Positions 29,331 through 41,179 of a stretch of 64,000 bases of DNA are shown piece by piece. Positions within the stretch are counted from its first letter, which is position 1. Each line of letters begins with the position of its first letter. The position numbers and the translations under genes are program-made. A model generated the notes under the pieces. It was given only the letters and a program-made list of their open reading frames with translations, was not told where the DNA came from and ran no database searches. Location: positions 26,905,232 to 26,969,231 of the forward strand of contig NC_072794.1 in the NCBI RefSeq assembly GCF_028583425.1. The letters are read 5' to 3'. Origin of the DNA: Eublepharis macularius (Eukaryota > Chordata > Lepidosauria > Squamata > Eublepharidae).

Positions 29331-32300
29331 GAGCGGGTCTTTTTTTTTTGCCTCTCCTTTTCACGTGACTGCTTATGCACACATTATCCTTTTAGAGAGA
29401 AGGAGCAAGGAGGAGATTCAGGCTGCTTTACAGCATTTGAATGAGCCTACTAGGGAATATGAGAGAGACTGGTTGACTCTTTGTGGTCTAACCGATCACT
29501 AAGGCCTGGTGTACACCTGCCGGAGAACCAGTGGCTTTAATTCTGAAATGGTGGAATGGGCTGTACCTCTTCAGTGAGTGAGTGGGGAGAGTCTCACTTT
29601 TGGATGCTAATATGGTTTGCAAACAACAATTTAGCCCTGTCCAGCACCCCTGTGTGGTCCATTCTAGTGCCCTGAGCTCTGCTGACCTGCTGGTTTAGAC
29701 CAGGCCCAATCCGTAGTTAGAGGCTATATGTTACGCATGCCTTCTTCCTCTTTTGTTTTGGTTCAGAATGGCCAGTCTGTTGCAGCAGAATAAAACAGGA
29801 GGCCAGTAGCACTAACCAACATTTCTCCTAGCATAAGATTTTGTGAGTCAGAGCTCACTTCATGAGGCACACAGCTTGGAGAGTGCAGTTATTTAGAACA
29901 GTTTTACAATGTTGACTCCTACTGTGCAGCATGTTTTGCGCGGTACTTTCCCCATGCCTTTTATACACCACATTGGGTATTTCAATAGAAAGCTGATGAC
30001 GAATCGAACGAGAACAGACCTGCAGAAATGGACCTAGGCGTTACAAACTGCAACCCCATTGAACTTTAGAGTGCAGTGAACCCACACTTTAAACTTTAGA
30101 AGAACAACTGACCTCATTTATTATAGGGCTTAACCATGATGCTTGTTTAGTTACAGTTGCAACTGATGGTTTGGAAGACCCCTTGAGTGCTGTTTTTTAT
30201 GAAAGAATGAGAAATTTTATAAACGAGGGTCAACTCCAGTCCTGTCCTAACTTCAATTTACCTTGCCTTTCCCATGCCACCCATAAGCTAGCTTCATCTT
30301 CATTCTTACAGCGCCATCCCAGAGTTACAAGTCCATCGAAATGAATGGGATTAGAAAGAAGTAGCTTTGTTTATGATGTCACTGTGTTATGCGGTAGAAT
30401 GTAGTGATAGACTCTTGAAGTGGTACACAGGATTGTGATACTTCAGGTGGAGAATATCACTTTTCAGTGCTCCTTCATGTGAAAAGCCACACCTTTCTGC
30501 AACTAGAAAGCTAGCTTAGGAGGTAGAACTGGTCTAGCTTGGCCCTACCCTTCATGTTCTGGATATCTGCTTGCAAGGTTTTTTTTTTTAACTCAAGGAG
30601 CATTCAAACTATGGTTCCATCACATCTTCAGTACAAAGCGGTATAGTCTTCCTTCTGTTGCATGCATAAACTAAGCTACTTTTTATGCCCCATGTAATTG
30701 CAATAATTGCTTAGGTGGGAGAAAATTGGTTAGACAGAAAGAAAGTGTATAAAGAAAAGAGTCGGCGGAAGTTTTTCAGTAGATGAATTAGAGGGATATC
30801 CCTTTATCTCAGTGTTGCATTGGCTATTAAAAATACCAGGTAGTTCAGAGTAATACCAGAAGATTCAAAAGCACCACAGTCCTATGTAGAAGTAAATCCC
30901 ATTGAGCTAAATGGGTTTTACGCCCACAGAAATGTGCATAGGACTGCAGCCACGAGGAAACAAGCCTCTCTGCTCTCTAGATCACACAGAGGGAAAAGGC
31001 AACAGCTAGAATAGCCATAAGAACTCTTGATTGCTTGGGCCACATGGCTCTTCTGAGCAGAGCTTGGGGGCAGCCTGACCCTACTTGGGAGGAGAGTAAG
31101 GGGTTTCCGTTTCATTTTTAATATTTGTTTATTAAATTATTTTGTATTTTTTTCATCATTGTTACCCTCCTTGCATCCTAAGATGGCGGGGGGGGGAAAC
31201 GTTGGGATATAAAAATAAATAAGACCATAAGAAGAGCCCCATAGGATTAGACCAGTGATCCTTCTAGTCCAGTATCCTGTTTTACGCAGTGGCAAACCAG
31301 TTACTATGGGGGGGGGGCAGCAACAGGGCAGAGAGGTGCCAGGCTTCTCTCGTTGCTGCCTCAGAGCACTGGATTTCAGAGATTCACTTAACTCACGATG
31401 GCAAGTAGCCGCCAGTAGACCTGTTCTCCATTAATCTGTTTAAAGTGCCCTTCAGAGGTCTTCAAGTTCATGGCTATCACTATATCCATTGGCATTGAAT
31501 TCCACATTTTAATCACTCATTGAGTAACGAAACATTCCTTTTCCTGAGTCTATTTTTTTTGTCTGTCCTGCATCTGAAATAAATACCAGTTTTGCAAGAT
31601 TTACGAGGGTGAGGGAGAGAGGAAGATGTGGGACCAGTCTTGATTCATGAGTGAAAGGATGGCTTGCATCTGTCTTTTTCAACATTGATTTTTTTTCTAG
31701 GGTGGCATATGCCCATGGTGAGTGAGATCCTCTCCAGCTGGTACTGCAGCTTTGGCAAATGTTGTGTGACAGGAGACTGCAGGGTGACCAACAACATCAC
31801 AGGTAAAGGATACTCTCTGGCAGGGGTCATTTCGTAGAAAAAGAACTGCAGGAACTCATTAGCATAACTCATTAACATATGCCACACCCCTTGATCAGGC
31901 CAAAATGGCCAAGATTCAGCTGCTGTCAGATGGGGGAGTGTTCCCCCACCTGGCAGTGGCCCGATCAGGGCCTTTTTGCCCCCAATCCAGGCCAAAACAG
32001 GCCCAAAATGGCTCAAAATGGCCTGGATTGGGTTGGTGTGGGGCAGGGAAGGGGTCCCCTACCAGGCACCGATCCAATCCTGGCAGTTTTGGTCCTGATC
32101 CCAGCTGAAAAGGGCCCCAAATGGCCAAAAATGGCCGTTTGGGCCCCGTTTGGGCCCAGATCACGGCTGAAACAGCCTGGAACAGATCAGTGCTGGGTAG
32201 GGGAGGGTTCCCCTACCTGGCACTGACCAGATCCCAAGGATAACAGAAACAGGAGAGTCCTGACAAAAGTTAGCAAGCAAGAGAATTCAAGACCACCTAA

Positions 32301-35300
32301 CAACAACCACTTCAACACAATCTTATGTAAACATTAATATAATTATTGCAGTAAACAAATTGCCAGTACTTGTGCAGTTCATACAGTATACTTATTCAAT
32401 AACCGTTCATATTTCAATATATTTATACAGTCTTTGTTGCAAGACCCATAAAGTGCTAAGTGCTCGTATAAGGACTGATTAGTCGTCCACAGCCATATAA
32501 CTTCCAGTTATGAATCTGTAAGCAGGGAAATTTCATCCAATAAATCAAGATAAATGGCCACGGAAGCACTATAGGTCATGAAGCACGCAGAAAACAATAT
32601 CCATCTTGATGGAAAAACCAGTGAAGAGTCCCGTCTCTGGAATCCCTTTTTCAAAGATGGTATATACACTCACGTTCCCTTCATCCACTTTTGACCTTGT
32701 GCAAAATACAAACAATTAAACTTCACAATATCACAACATACACATCCATTCACAACAATGTAACCATTGCACAAGACTCATAATTACTCACTTGCAATTA
32801 GATCATCAATTACATAACGACAGATGCTGTACCGAGCGAAGGCTGCATAACAATACAGTTACAAGCAGTCAGTATGTACTCAGTTACAATTTACAATCCA
32901 TTACAGCTGGCAATCACAAGAGGGAGTAACCCTTAAAGGGAAATTGACCTGGGATGCAATCATTACAGGAAACATGAGAAGTCAGAGGCGATGTTTAAAC
33001 CATTTGGTATTACAGTATTCAATTTGTAAATCCAGAAGGTCTCCCTTCTGAGTAAGTCAGCATTAATAGCATCAGGAAAACGTTGCATCGAAACATAAAG
33101 GATCGTGTATTTGAGGTCCAATTCCCTGTCCCCTTTCTAAATAATGGGCAACCATGGGAGCTTCCATCATTTTATTTCTCAAACGTGAGAGATGTTCCAA
33201 TATACACAGTTTTATGGACCTATTAGTTTTGCCAATATACAGCATGGAACACGGACACTGAATCAAATATACCACATTATGGGTGTTGCAATTCGTAAAT
33301 CTATTAAGCGGAGGAAGTCCCAAGCGTAGTCGTTCATTAGACTTCATAGTCCGTTGGCACACCCGGCAGTCGCCGCAATTAAAATGTCCAACAAGTAAGG
33401 TATTTCCCGATGCTATAGGGCTTTCCAGAAAATTTTGAGCGATGCTAATACGCAGGTATTGTTATGCAGCCTTCGCTCAGTACAGCGAAGGCTGCATTCT
33501 CTTGCTTACTGACCAGATCTCAGCAGTTCTGGCCCCAATCCCGGCAGAAAATGGCCCAAATGGCCAAAAGTGGCCGTTTTGGGCCATTTGGGCCAGGATT
33601 GGGGCTGAAAAGGACCAAATCTGGTCGGAGCCGAGCAGGGGAACCCTCCCCTGCTCGGCCCTGACCTGGTCCAGGTCCCTTTGGCCCCAGTCTGGGCCAA
33701 AAATGGCCATTTTGGGCCCATTTTGGCAAGGATTGGGGCAGAAACGGCTGAGACTGTGTCCATGCCAGGTGGGGGAAGCTTCCCTCTCCCGGCACCAACC
33801 CGATCCAAGCCATTTTGGCCCCGGTCTGGTTGTTTCGGCCCCAATCGAGGCCAAAACGACCGGGATCGTGTCAGTGCCGGGTGGGGGACGCTTCCCCCAC
33901 CCAGCACTGACCCAATCCGGGCCTTCCTCCCCCATATGATGCTGTCCTAGGTAGTCAGGCTGCAGCCCTAAGAACGGTTCCATGGGAGTAAGCCCCATTT
34001 AATAAAATAGCTATGTAAACCTGCTTAGGATAGTTCCCATAATGAGGTTTCTCCCATGACCATGAAGAATATAGCTAAAGTTTATTGTAACTAAGATCTG
34101 TCAGAATCAGTGGTGCAAGTTAGTTGCAGGTAATTTATTCCATTGCTTTCAACTTAGCTAACTTGAATTGAGCCAACAAGAAAGTAGAGATTCTCAGGGC
34201 TCAAATCCCATCAAGGGCTAGCACATTTATTACAGCTGGGCACAAATCCCTTTTGTGTGTGCCAAGTCCTCCAGTAAAGAAAAGTAACATTAGACAAAAC
34301 TGTATCTGCATGTTCTGTGCATGCGTATGCGCGCGCGCACACACACACACACACATCTGCAACAATACAAGCTGGGTTCTGCAGCTTGTATGAATTATGT
34401 ACATTTAACATGCAGCCTACATTTGTGATTTTGCTCAATTTATTCTGCTTCTGTCACTGGGAGAGGCAAGAAGCTTGCCCTGTGCCCATGGCTTGCAGCC
34501 TGTACCTTTGGACAAACCAGCCAACAAGTCTAGGCCCAGCCCAAGATGTAATTTTGACTTGTTTGTCTGCTTACTGGTTTGTTTATGTTGTGGTTTCTTC
34601 TCTGTTGTAAGCTGCTTTGCCCCCCCCCCCCGCCCCGGGAGAAAAGCAGAGCATAAATATTTAAATTGAAATAGTAGTGTGACCCCTCCCCCAGGATATC
34701 ATATTCAGCCCTTCTTCTGATATCTATTATTTCATCTGGCATTACCTACATCAATAAAACATAGCTTCTTCTCCATAAGGACTAGAAACTTGCATTTAAA
34801 AATTAGATTTTTAGGAAGGTCAGGGGAAGGGCAACAGCCAATACCATACTTTAGGGCTTCCTCCCTTCGTTTTGGCATCATTCACGCAGCCCTGATTTTT
34901 GTGAATGTTTTAACAATGATGGCCTTTCTTCGCTGCATGTGTCCTCTCTCCACTCCAGATTGACGTGTGCTGCATTTCTCTTCCTCTTTTGGGCAGGACT
35001 GGAGCAGGATCTTAACAGGCGGCTTCATGGACAACACTTGGCAAAAGATGTTGTTCTGAAAGCAGTTCAAGGCTTCTTGGAGACCCCCCAGCCAGAAAAG
35101 GCACTGGCCCTTTCCTTCCATGGCTGGTCTGGTACTGGCAAGAACTTTGTGGCCCGGATAATAGCAGAACACCTTTACCAAGATGGCCTCAAGAGTGAAT
35201 GCGTCAAAGTCTTCATCTCGCTCTTCCACTTCCCCCATCCAAAATACGTAGACTTGTACAAGGTAAAATGTTGCCTTTGTCAGAAACAAATCAACAGGGA

Positions 35301-38300
35301 TGCCAGGAAAGCTAGAGGGGGACCCATGTTGAGAGAGAAGCTTCTTAACATTTTGCAGTTGTATCTTAGAACGATAGTAGAGCCTTAGCCTTCCCCCCTC
35401 TAATACAATATAACCACCTTCACTTCCTCATGCATATTTTTTAAAAATCTGCAATGCTGTTATCCTGTCTGGTCTCTTGGCATAGAGCAAGCTTTAAATG
35501 TTAGATTAATACCCACTTTAAAAATAGTACTCAACAAGTAGGAGACCTGCCCGCACTCATGGGAGAAAGGATGTTCTATTCTCCCTTCCTCTGCTGGTCC
35601 TTGTGGCTCCACTATGAACAATGTTTATTGAAATGTCCTTGAAATTGATTGTACTAACTCGCACTGTGTAATACGCATTGAGTAAGTAAAAAAGGCAAAG
35701 GATAAATGATGTAAATAAATAAATTTGGCCTGATTGGAAGGGGGATCTGGGCTGGGAGCAGAAAGCATGCTGGACAAACTTTCTTCTCCAAGCTTTCTTC
35801 TTTCCCCACCATGTGGGAACACACTTTTTACTCCAAGCTTAAGCAGACAGACAGACAGGCGCACACACACACACGATAACCTGGCCTGCGGTGGTAGAGG
35901 AGGCTTGGAAGAGAAAGTGTCAGGACTGGTCAACTTTGACCAGAATGCCATTGAGATCTCGCAACACTCATCAGATCTCATTTGCCGTTTTCTGTTTGAG
36001 TAGCACATCACTTTTCTGTTTTGGGTTTTTGGAAATCCCAATATTTTTTTTTTAATGTTTCAGGATATTTATACAAATCTGGGCATCTCATGTTTGCAGA
36101 AACTTCTCTTGCTGTGCCTGGCCCAATGCACAGTTTTTTTGATCTGCGCTCCAAGGCTTTGTTCAGAATTAAATATATAGATCGGGTCTTTCTGTCTATT
36201 GCTTCCTGCTTTGTGACTCTCACCATTCCCATCTGTCTGCTCAGGCCCAACTAGCAAAGCAGATCAGCGAGACAGTGCAGTTATGTCATCAGTCGCTGTT
36301 CATCTTTGATGAGGTGGAGAAACTTCATGATGGCCTCCTTGATGCCATCAAACCCTACATGGATCACTACGACAGTGTTGATACAGTGGATTATCGGCGG
36401 TCCATCTTTTTGTTCCTGAGGTAAATTTTTTTGTCAAAGGATAAGGTCATAGAAGGGGTTAGATGTCTGACAGCTCTAGGAGCAGCAGCTTCTTGACTGA
36501 AATCAAGAGACAATTATAACATCTATTAAAGTAAAAAACAAACAAACTTGCTAAGTAATAAAATTACATATACCAGCAACATACAAATATACTTATGGAC
36601 ATACGGATTTCCAGGCAAATCCTTATTGTGTATAAATCTTTTATCTTGTAATGGTTAATAATATTACCATAAAAGAAGATATTAAATAGCAGCGGCAGTT
36701 TTAAGAAAATAATGACACAATGGGTTAGAGCATGTGGAAAATTTCTGCTAATTAGAAGGGAGATTTTTTGGTAGTTTTCCCCTTCTGCTTCATACTTGCA
36801 GCTTCTCACTTAGACTGTTTCGAGAGGTACCTTGTCCCCCAGGGGTAGCATTTCTGGGATCATTTGCAGCTATGAGTGATTCCGCACACGTTGGATAATG
36901 CACTTCCAATCCTCTTTATAGATAATTTGGAACGGATTTTTGTGTGTGGAACAAAAAATCCACCTCAAACGATTGATAAAGTGCATTGAAAGTGCATTAT
37001 CCAACATGTGCGGAATCAGCCTATAAAAGAAGAGGAGCTGACAGAAATCAGCAGCAGAGATTCAGTATAGAATCCAAACTCATGTGAATTGTGAAAGTCT
37101 GACTATTTAATGGATTGGACCTTGTGGATCCATTCCACTAGTGCAAGAGACTTCTCCTGACATAAGGTGACTTCCTGCCACAAGAGCCTGTTTCCGCAGG
37201 GTAAGACACTCATTACAAGGGAAGGCATCCCTGTTAGTGTAACAGATCCATGGGATCGAACCCAGAGTTCCCATACATGTAATTTTTATAATAGACGAAG
37301 GGGTTGGGTTGGTGAATTTTGAGTAAATTGTGTTGTATAAGCATTTTTGTTCTTCTGGAATCTCTCTTGCTTCCTTTGTATTTTGGGAAATACGGGAAGA
37401 CAAGCAAATTCCCATAGTTTTGTGTTGGATTTCACATTCCGGAAAAACAGAATAGAACAATTTCCTGGTTTGGCTTGCTTGGTTTCCTTACACACGCGCA
37501 CACACCCTTGTCCCAGCACCTCAACCTTTGATATTGGCAGGATCCCTGCCAAGTCTCTTGCTCTTTTTCTGCTTTTTGAATGGAATTGGAGCAGGGCCAA
37601 GTCTTACCAACAGCCTTTCAGCAGACACAGAGCTAGGACATATCAATATGTACCAAACCTTGATCCACACCTTCACCAGAGTGCAGAGCAGGGTTGCCCA
37701 AATATTTTTTGCTCAAGCCTCAGGAGCCTTCCTTCTCCCCTTGCCTGGTGGAAACCTGATACCCCTTCACTTGTTCTTCCACAGTGATGGCAGTTCATTT
37801 TCCTGAACCCAGTTCACAACCTGTTGGAATTGGAATGGCAATGTGGTGTGTTAAAAGGAGAATGCCAGGAGTAGATGACTAAAGTGGCTTTAGGGAAGCC
37901 CTCAGTACACCCAGTGGTAAAGGGTGGATAGTAACACTCATTTGCTTTACAAAGTTGCTGTACCACCTTTGTAACTAGGTAGCTTTGTTTATTTATTTAG
38001 TAGACTGTTTCTTTTCTCCTGCCCCTCTCTTGCTTCCTAGAGCGGTCAGGTGCCCGACTGAAATCTTAGCATAGGGTGTGCCTCTTGCACTTAGGATGAG
38101 AGGTAGAGAGGGGAAAGCAGTTGGCAAGGCAATATTGCTCATGGCATGGGATGGGGAACAGGGCATTGTGAGCAGAAAGATGGGTGATATTTTCATAGGC
38201 ACCAGGCTCCTACTCTTCTCCTCTGTTATGCCTTCAGGTTGGCAGGTAATGAGGACCTTGCTTCAGTGCTCAGCCCTCAGTCTGGGCATTTGGTCTTCTT

Positions 38301-40514
38301 TTATTGTTTGGTGAGGAAACCAAGAGAAGTTGCTTGTTAAGGTGCCACTGGGCCCTCTCTCCCCCATTCTATTTTGATTTGATGTAGTTTCTTTTGTCCA
38401 GCGGTAGTTCAATCCTGGAGAGGCAGCATAATTTTTTTTAAAAAACAAGTAAGAAATAAATTTACTCTTTAACCTCTGGTTTTCAGTAACACGGGTGGCA
38501 ACATCATCAACGAAGTGGCCTTAGACTTTTGGCGGTCTGGTCATGCCCGAGAGGAAATCACCCTGGAGTACTTGGAACGCTACCTGAGGACGGAGCTTCT
38601 GGACTCAACAGGTGAGGTGGTCTGCAGGATTTCGTCAGGCTCTGTCGCAGTCCTGGCTTTTGGAGAGCAGAAGGCTGCTTCTCACTTTGCCAAGAGAAAA
38701 GAAGTCACACACACACAGCATTGTGGCTCTGGTTGAAGGTGCTCATGTGAAGCGTATGTATTAAATTCCTGCTTCACACATGCCACTTTAAATATATGCA
38801 CATTATGCTTGACAGCATGCCAGGAGTGGCTGGGGTTCCCTGTCAGGCAAACACGGCTCTGTTGCCACATAAGATGTGAACTGGCCAGTAGCACAGAGGA
38901 CATGAGGCACTTGTTACCACAGCCCAGGGCTTTTTTTCAGCTGGAACGCGGTGGAATGGAGTTCCGGCACCTCTTAAAAATGATCACATGGCTGGTGGCC
39001 CCGCCCCCTGATCGCCAGACAGAGGGGAGTTTAGATTGGCCTCTGTGCTGGTGCAGAGGGCAATCTAAACTCCCCTCTGTCTGGAGATCAGGGGGCGGGA
39101 CCACCAGCCATGTGACCATTTTCGCCGAGGGCAATTTAAACTTTAAAAAAAACCCTCCTTGTTCCAGCTGACCCAAAGTGACATCATTGTGTGGTCCTGA
39201 GTTCCACCACTGAGTTCCACCACCTCTTTGCCCAGAAAAAAAGCCCTGCCACAGCCAACATATAAAGCAGCTCCAAATATGTAAGCCTATTTGATCACAT
39301 TCATCTCTTATTTGCCATAGCTTTACTTCTCCTTTCCTTCCCATTTCCCTCCCCAATATTTCTTACTGTCGAAATATAGACTTGTAAGCCACTTGGGGCA
39401 GAGGATCCATGTCTTTTGCTGACATGGCTCTAGAATGTAGCTCATAGATTAAGAGTGCTGTAAAAATGGCAACTTTCCAACTCAGGAAAGCAACAGCAAC
39501 CAAATGCCACCAACCATCTTTTCTGAAGCTTTTGATTGAAGTCTGTGAGAAGCAAAAACTGCAACACCATAGACTTCCCCCAGAGCCCACTGTTATTTGG
39601 GGCTGTCAAAGTACATCCAGTGGAGGACCGGATCAGATTCAAGGTTTTGGTATTAACCTATAAAGCCCTATGCGGACTGGGACCGGTGTATCTGTGGGAC
39701 CGCCTCTCCCTATATGAGCCCCAGAGGACGCTTCGATCCAGCGACAAACAGCTGTTAATGGTCCCTGGCCCCAGGGAGGCCCGCCTAGCATCGACCAGGA
39801 CCTTTTCAGTCCTGGCTCCAACCTGGTGGAACGCTCTGTCTAAAGAGACTAGGGCCTGGCTGGATTTGTTATCCTTCCGCCAGACCTGCAAGATGGAGCT
39901 GTTCCGCCAGGTGTATGGTTGACGCTGGTTGGGCCTCCCCACTAGCTGACTAGAGGAAAACATGCCCCCCCATCCAGCCTGTTAAATACTTTGGAGATGG
40001 TTGGGTGGTGGTTATTGGAGAAGTCTGCTGCTGTGTGTTTTAAATATTTGTGGTTTTATTGGTTTTAAAGTTACCTGTATTTTAAATTACTATACTGATT
40101 GTAATCCGCCCTGAGCCTGCTGATGTGGGGAGGGTGGAATATAAATTGCATTAAATAAATAAATGAAGTATGGAAAAATAGCATTAGAACATCAAATTTG
40201 GATTCTTTGGAAAGGAGTAAAATATAGATAGCCTCTATCACGTGTACTTTGTGCTATTTTCAGATGAGGGTTCTGCCCACAACAGCCTTCTGGAAGAGAA
40301 CCTCATTGACTTCCTGGTACCTTTCCTACCCCTGGAGTTTCGCCATGTGAAGCTGTGTGCTCGGGATGCCTTCCTGGCCCGAGGCCTTCAGGTCACTGAA
40401 GAGGCACTGGACGAGGTTGCAGGGATGATGGTGTTTGTCCCCAAAGAGGAGAAGCTCTTCTCCGCTCAAGGTTGCAAATCGGTCTCCCAGCGCATAAACT
40501 ACTTCCTGCCCTGA
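28984..40514 (+). CDS. TOR3A: Torsin-3A (six coding exons, complete)
   Basis: Torsins are AAA+ ATPases of the ER lumen and nuclear envelope, activated by LAP1/LULL1-type partners; the exact job of torsin-3A is not settled. Exons: 28984-29323, 31701-31802, 34997-35262, 36245-36420, 38487-38611, 40264-40514. All introns are GT-AG, the phases fit, and the product is 419 residues (human about 397). It has an N-terminal signal sequence (VVWLCCCLCLLWLG), a sequon N145-I-T, Walker A GWSGTGKN (190-197), Walker B FIFDE with D258-E259, sensor 1 near N296 and the torsin sensor-2 motif GCKS (406-409). The segment ETPQPEKALALSFHGW matches TOR3A rather than TOR1 or TOR2. The ABL2 neighbour supports this, as in human. 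Odd point: a Glu-rich stretch at the end of exon 1. Confidence 0.96.
29760..29900. repeat. Dispersed repeat piece in TOR3A intron 1
   Basis: GGCCAGTAGCACTAACCAAC and GATTTTGTGAGTCAGAGCTCAC belong to the family of the foldback at 24565. The rest of intron 1 to about 30300 shows nothing recognisable. Confidence 0.45.
30310..30950. repeat. Two old MITE copies in TOR3A intron 1 (about 30310-30388 and 30868-30950)
   Basis: CAGCGCCATCCCAGAGTTAC ... and CACAGTCCTATGTAGAAGTAAATCCCA ... TGTGCATAGGACTGCAG have the palindromic layout of the 1710 family. The sequence between them holds nothing recognised. Confidence 0.5.
31223..31580 (+). repeat. Dispersed LINE-tail-like repeat in TOR3A intron 1
   Basis: GATTAGACCAGTGATCCTTC, AGTCCAGTATCCTGTTTTACG and ATTCCACATTTTAATCACTC form a repeat also present at 56163-56520 and 59789-60130. 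By its look it is a non-LTR element 3' region; the family was not fixed. Confidence 0.6.
31701..31802 (+). CDS. TOR3A: TOR3A coding exon 2
   Basis: 102 bp. It codes for the Cys-rich segment SSWYCSFGKCCVTGDCRVTN, matching the human TWYCSFKDCCPRGDCRISN, with the N-glycosylation sequon NIT. Acceptor TTTTCTAG|GG, donor ACAG|GTAAAG. Confidence 0.95.
31831..33935 (+). repeat. Palindromic tandem array in TOR3A intron 2, split by a PLE
   Basis: It starts with a hAT-like end (CAGGGGTCATTTCGTAGAAAAAG) and continues as about five or six diverged units of roughly 110-160 bp. Each unit has two nested palindromes: GGTGGGGG ... CCCCCACC framed by GTGCC/GGCAC, and GGCCAAAAATGGCC. Units are seen at 31925-32233 and 33520-33935. 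The gap is the insertion at 32234-33507. Open frames across the array are by-products of the G/C-rich unit. Confidence 0.7.
32234..33507 (-). mobile_element. 5'-truncated Penelope-like element with GIY-YIG endonuclease end
   Basis: It is flanked by a 12-bp target duplication ACTGACCAGATC (32222-32233 and 33508-33519). The minus strand at 33072-33390 codes for CGDCRVCQR, then VVYLIQC and LYIGKTNRSIKL, the GIY-YIG nuclease domain found at the C-terminus of PLE proteins, with a Cys motif before it. The RT is absent, so it is a truncated copy. About 700 bp of 3' untranslated sequence follows toward 32234. The 33456-33507 end is made of inverted copies of internal sequence (see findings). Confidence 0.85.
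33945..34040. mobile_element. MITE copy in TOR3A intron 2
   Basis: CTGCAGCCCTAAGAACGGTTCC ... AAACCTGCTTAGGATAG resembles the 1710 family and is old. Confidence 0.45.
34325..34354 (+). repeat. (GC)n(AC)n microsatellite
   Basis: TATGCGCGCGCG followed by about ten AC units, in TOR3A intron 2. Confidence 0.9.
34997..35262 (+). CDS. TOR3A: TOR3A coding exon 3 (Walker A)
   Basis: 266 bp. It codes for LHGQHLAKDVVLKAV, ETPQPEKALALSFHGW, the P-loop GWSGTGKN and FHFPHPKYVDLYK. Torsins have Asn instead of Ser/Thr after the P-loop Lys, as here. The donor follows an intact codon. Confidence 0.97.
36245..36420 (+). CDS. TOR3A: TOR3A coding exon 4 (Walker B)
   Basis: 176 bp. It begins AQLAKQISETVQLCHQ and carries LFIFDEVEKLHDG (Walker B) and YRRSIFLFLS leading into sensor 1. 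Acceptor CTGCTCAG|GCC, donor CCTGAG|GTAAAT. Confidence 0.96.
36877..37018. mobile_element. 142-bp palindromic MITE with TGATTCCGCAC ends, in TOR3A intron 4
   Basis: TGATTCCGCACACGTTGGATA at the left and TATCCAACATGTGCGGAATCA at the right. The interior also pairs (TCAATGCACTTTATCAATCG in complement against the AATCCTCTTTATAGAT region). A second copy in the opposite orientation is at 47668-47811. Confidence 0.85.
38487..38611 (+). CDS. TOR3A: TOR3A coding exon 5
   Basis: 125 bp. SNTGGNIINEVALDFW followed by GHAREEITLEYLERYL, matching SNLRGDIINEV and SREEITMEHLEPHL in human. Acceptor TTTTCAG|TAAC, donor AACAG|GTGAGG. Confidence 0.95.
38935..39248 (-). mobile_element. Non-autonomous hAT-like element, 314 bp, copy D, in TOR3A intron 5
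   Basis: The ends are CAGGGCTTTTTTTCAGCTGG and CCCAGAAAAAAAGCCCTG, reversed relative to copy A. A perfect 8-bp target duplication CCACAGCC is at 38927-38934 and 39249-39256. The internal palindrome is intact. The perfect duplication makes this the best-preserved copy. Confidence 0.92.
39600..40165 (+). mobile_element. L2-type LINE 3' end in TOR3A intron 5
   Basis: Coding for VHPVEDRIRFKVLVLTYKAL, then GLGPVYLWDRLSLY, then TFSVLAPTWWNALSKETR and FRQVYG with a stop at 39920. It is followed by the tail GTAATCCGCCCTGAGCC and AATAAATAAATG. This is the C-terminus and 3' UTR of an L2-like element, 5'-truncated. Confidence 0.85.
40264..40514 (+). CDS. TOR3A: TOR3A coding exon 6 (sensor 2 and stop)
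   Basis: 251 bp. ENLIDFLVPFLPLEFRHVKL, CARDAFLARGL, MMVFVPKEEKLFSAQ, then GCKSVSQRINYFLP and TGA at 40512-40514. GCKS contains the redox-sensitive Cys of the torsin sensor-2 motif. Confidence 0.97.
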
Positions 40515-41179
40515 TAATGTCTGGGTTTGACTGCTGCAGTGCAACCAGTTCCACTTCTTCTTGCACAACGGGTAGCTAACATGCATTGCGCTGTGTCTGG
40601 ATATTAGATCCCCCAATGATGGGGGCCTGCCAGGCTGGAAGAAACCAATTCGAGTGGCTGTCTGTTACAAGATGCTACTGATGAACTTTCATCAGGGAAA
40701 AAAGTGGTTTTCAACAAATAGACAACCACGTAGCTGGAATCTACATAAACGGCGCTATTAAAGAAACGGGGACAGGTACGTCATTGAAAGATCACAGACT
40801 TGTTACGGTGGGCCATCCCTTCTCAATTGCTGCACAAGGGGTGCAGGTTGGTCTTGAAGGAAAAACTCTTAAGAGGAACAAGATTTGGCTAGAACGTCGT
40901 CGTTTTTTGGATGACTTTATCCGAAGACTGAAATAGTTTCCTGTCTGCTGTTTCAGAAACTAGGTGGGACTAGAATATTTGCTAGCAATGCCACAGGCAT
41001 TGTATGGTGGCCATCAGCTAAGACTAAGGTGGCCTGTTCCCTTTTGATGACTTGATACTCATTTTTTAAAATAGGATTCACTTTCTTAATCTGATGTTAG
41101 GGCTTTGTGGGGGAGGTGTTTTGCAATCAAGTCCAGGGAAGTTGTGGCGATTTGCTTATATGAGCACATGCTGCTGCCG

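Noticed and set aside
28694-29380. Long minus-strand open frame across the TOR3A promoter and exon 1
   Set aside because: It is a shadow of a CpG island and of TOR3A exon 1; there is no domain and no splice support.
31879-33939. Frames of 90-170 codons on both strands in TOR3A intron 2
   Set aside because: They follow the palindromic tandem units and give the same Pro/Gly-rich peptides on both strands, so they are not genes.
37251-37262. GGGATCGAACCC, a B-box-like sequence that might mark a tRNA or SINE
   Set aside because: No A box, no acceptor stem and no cloverleaf fit.
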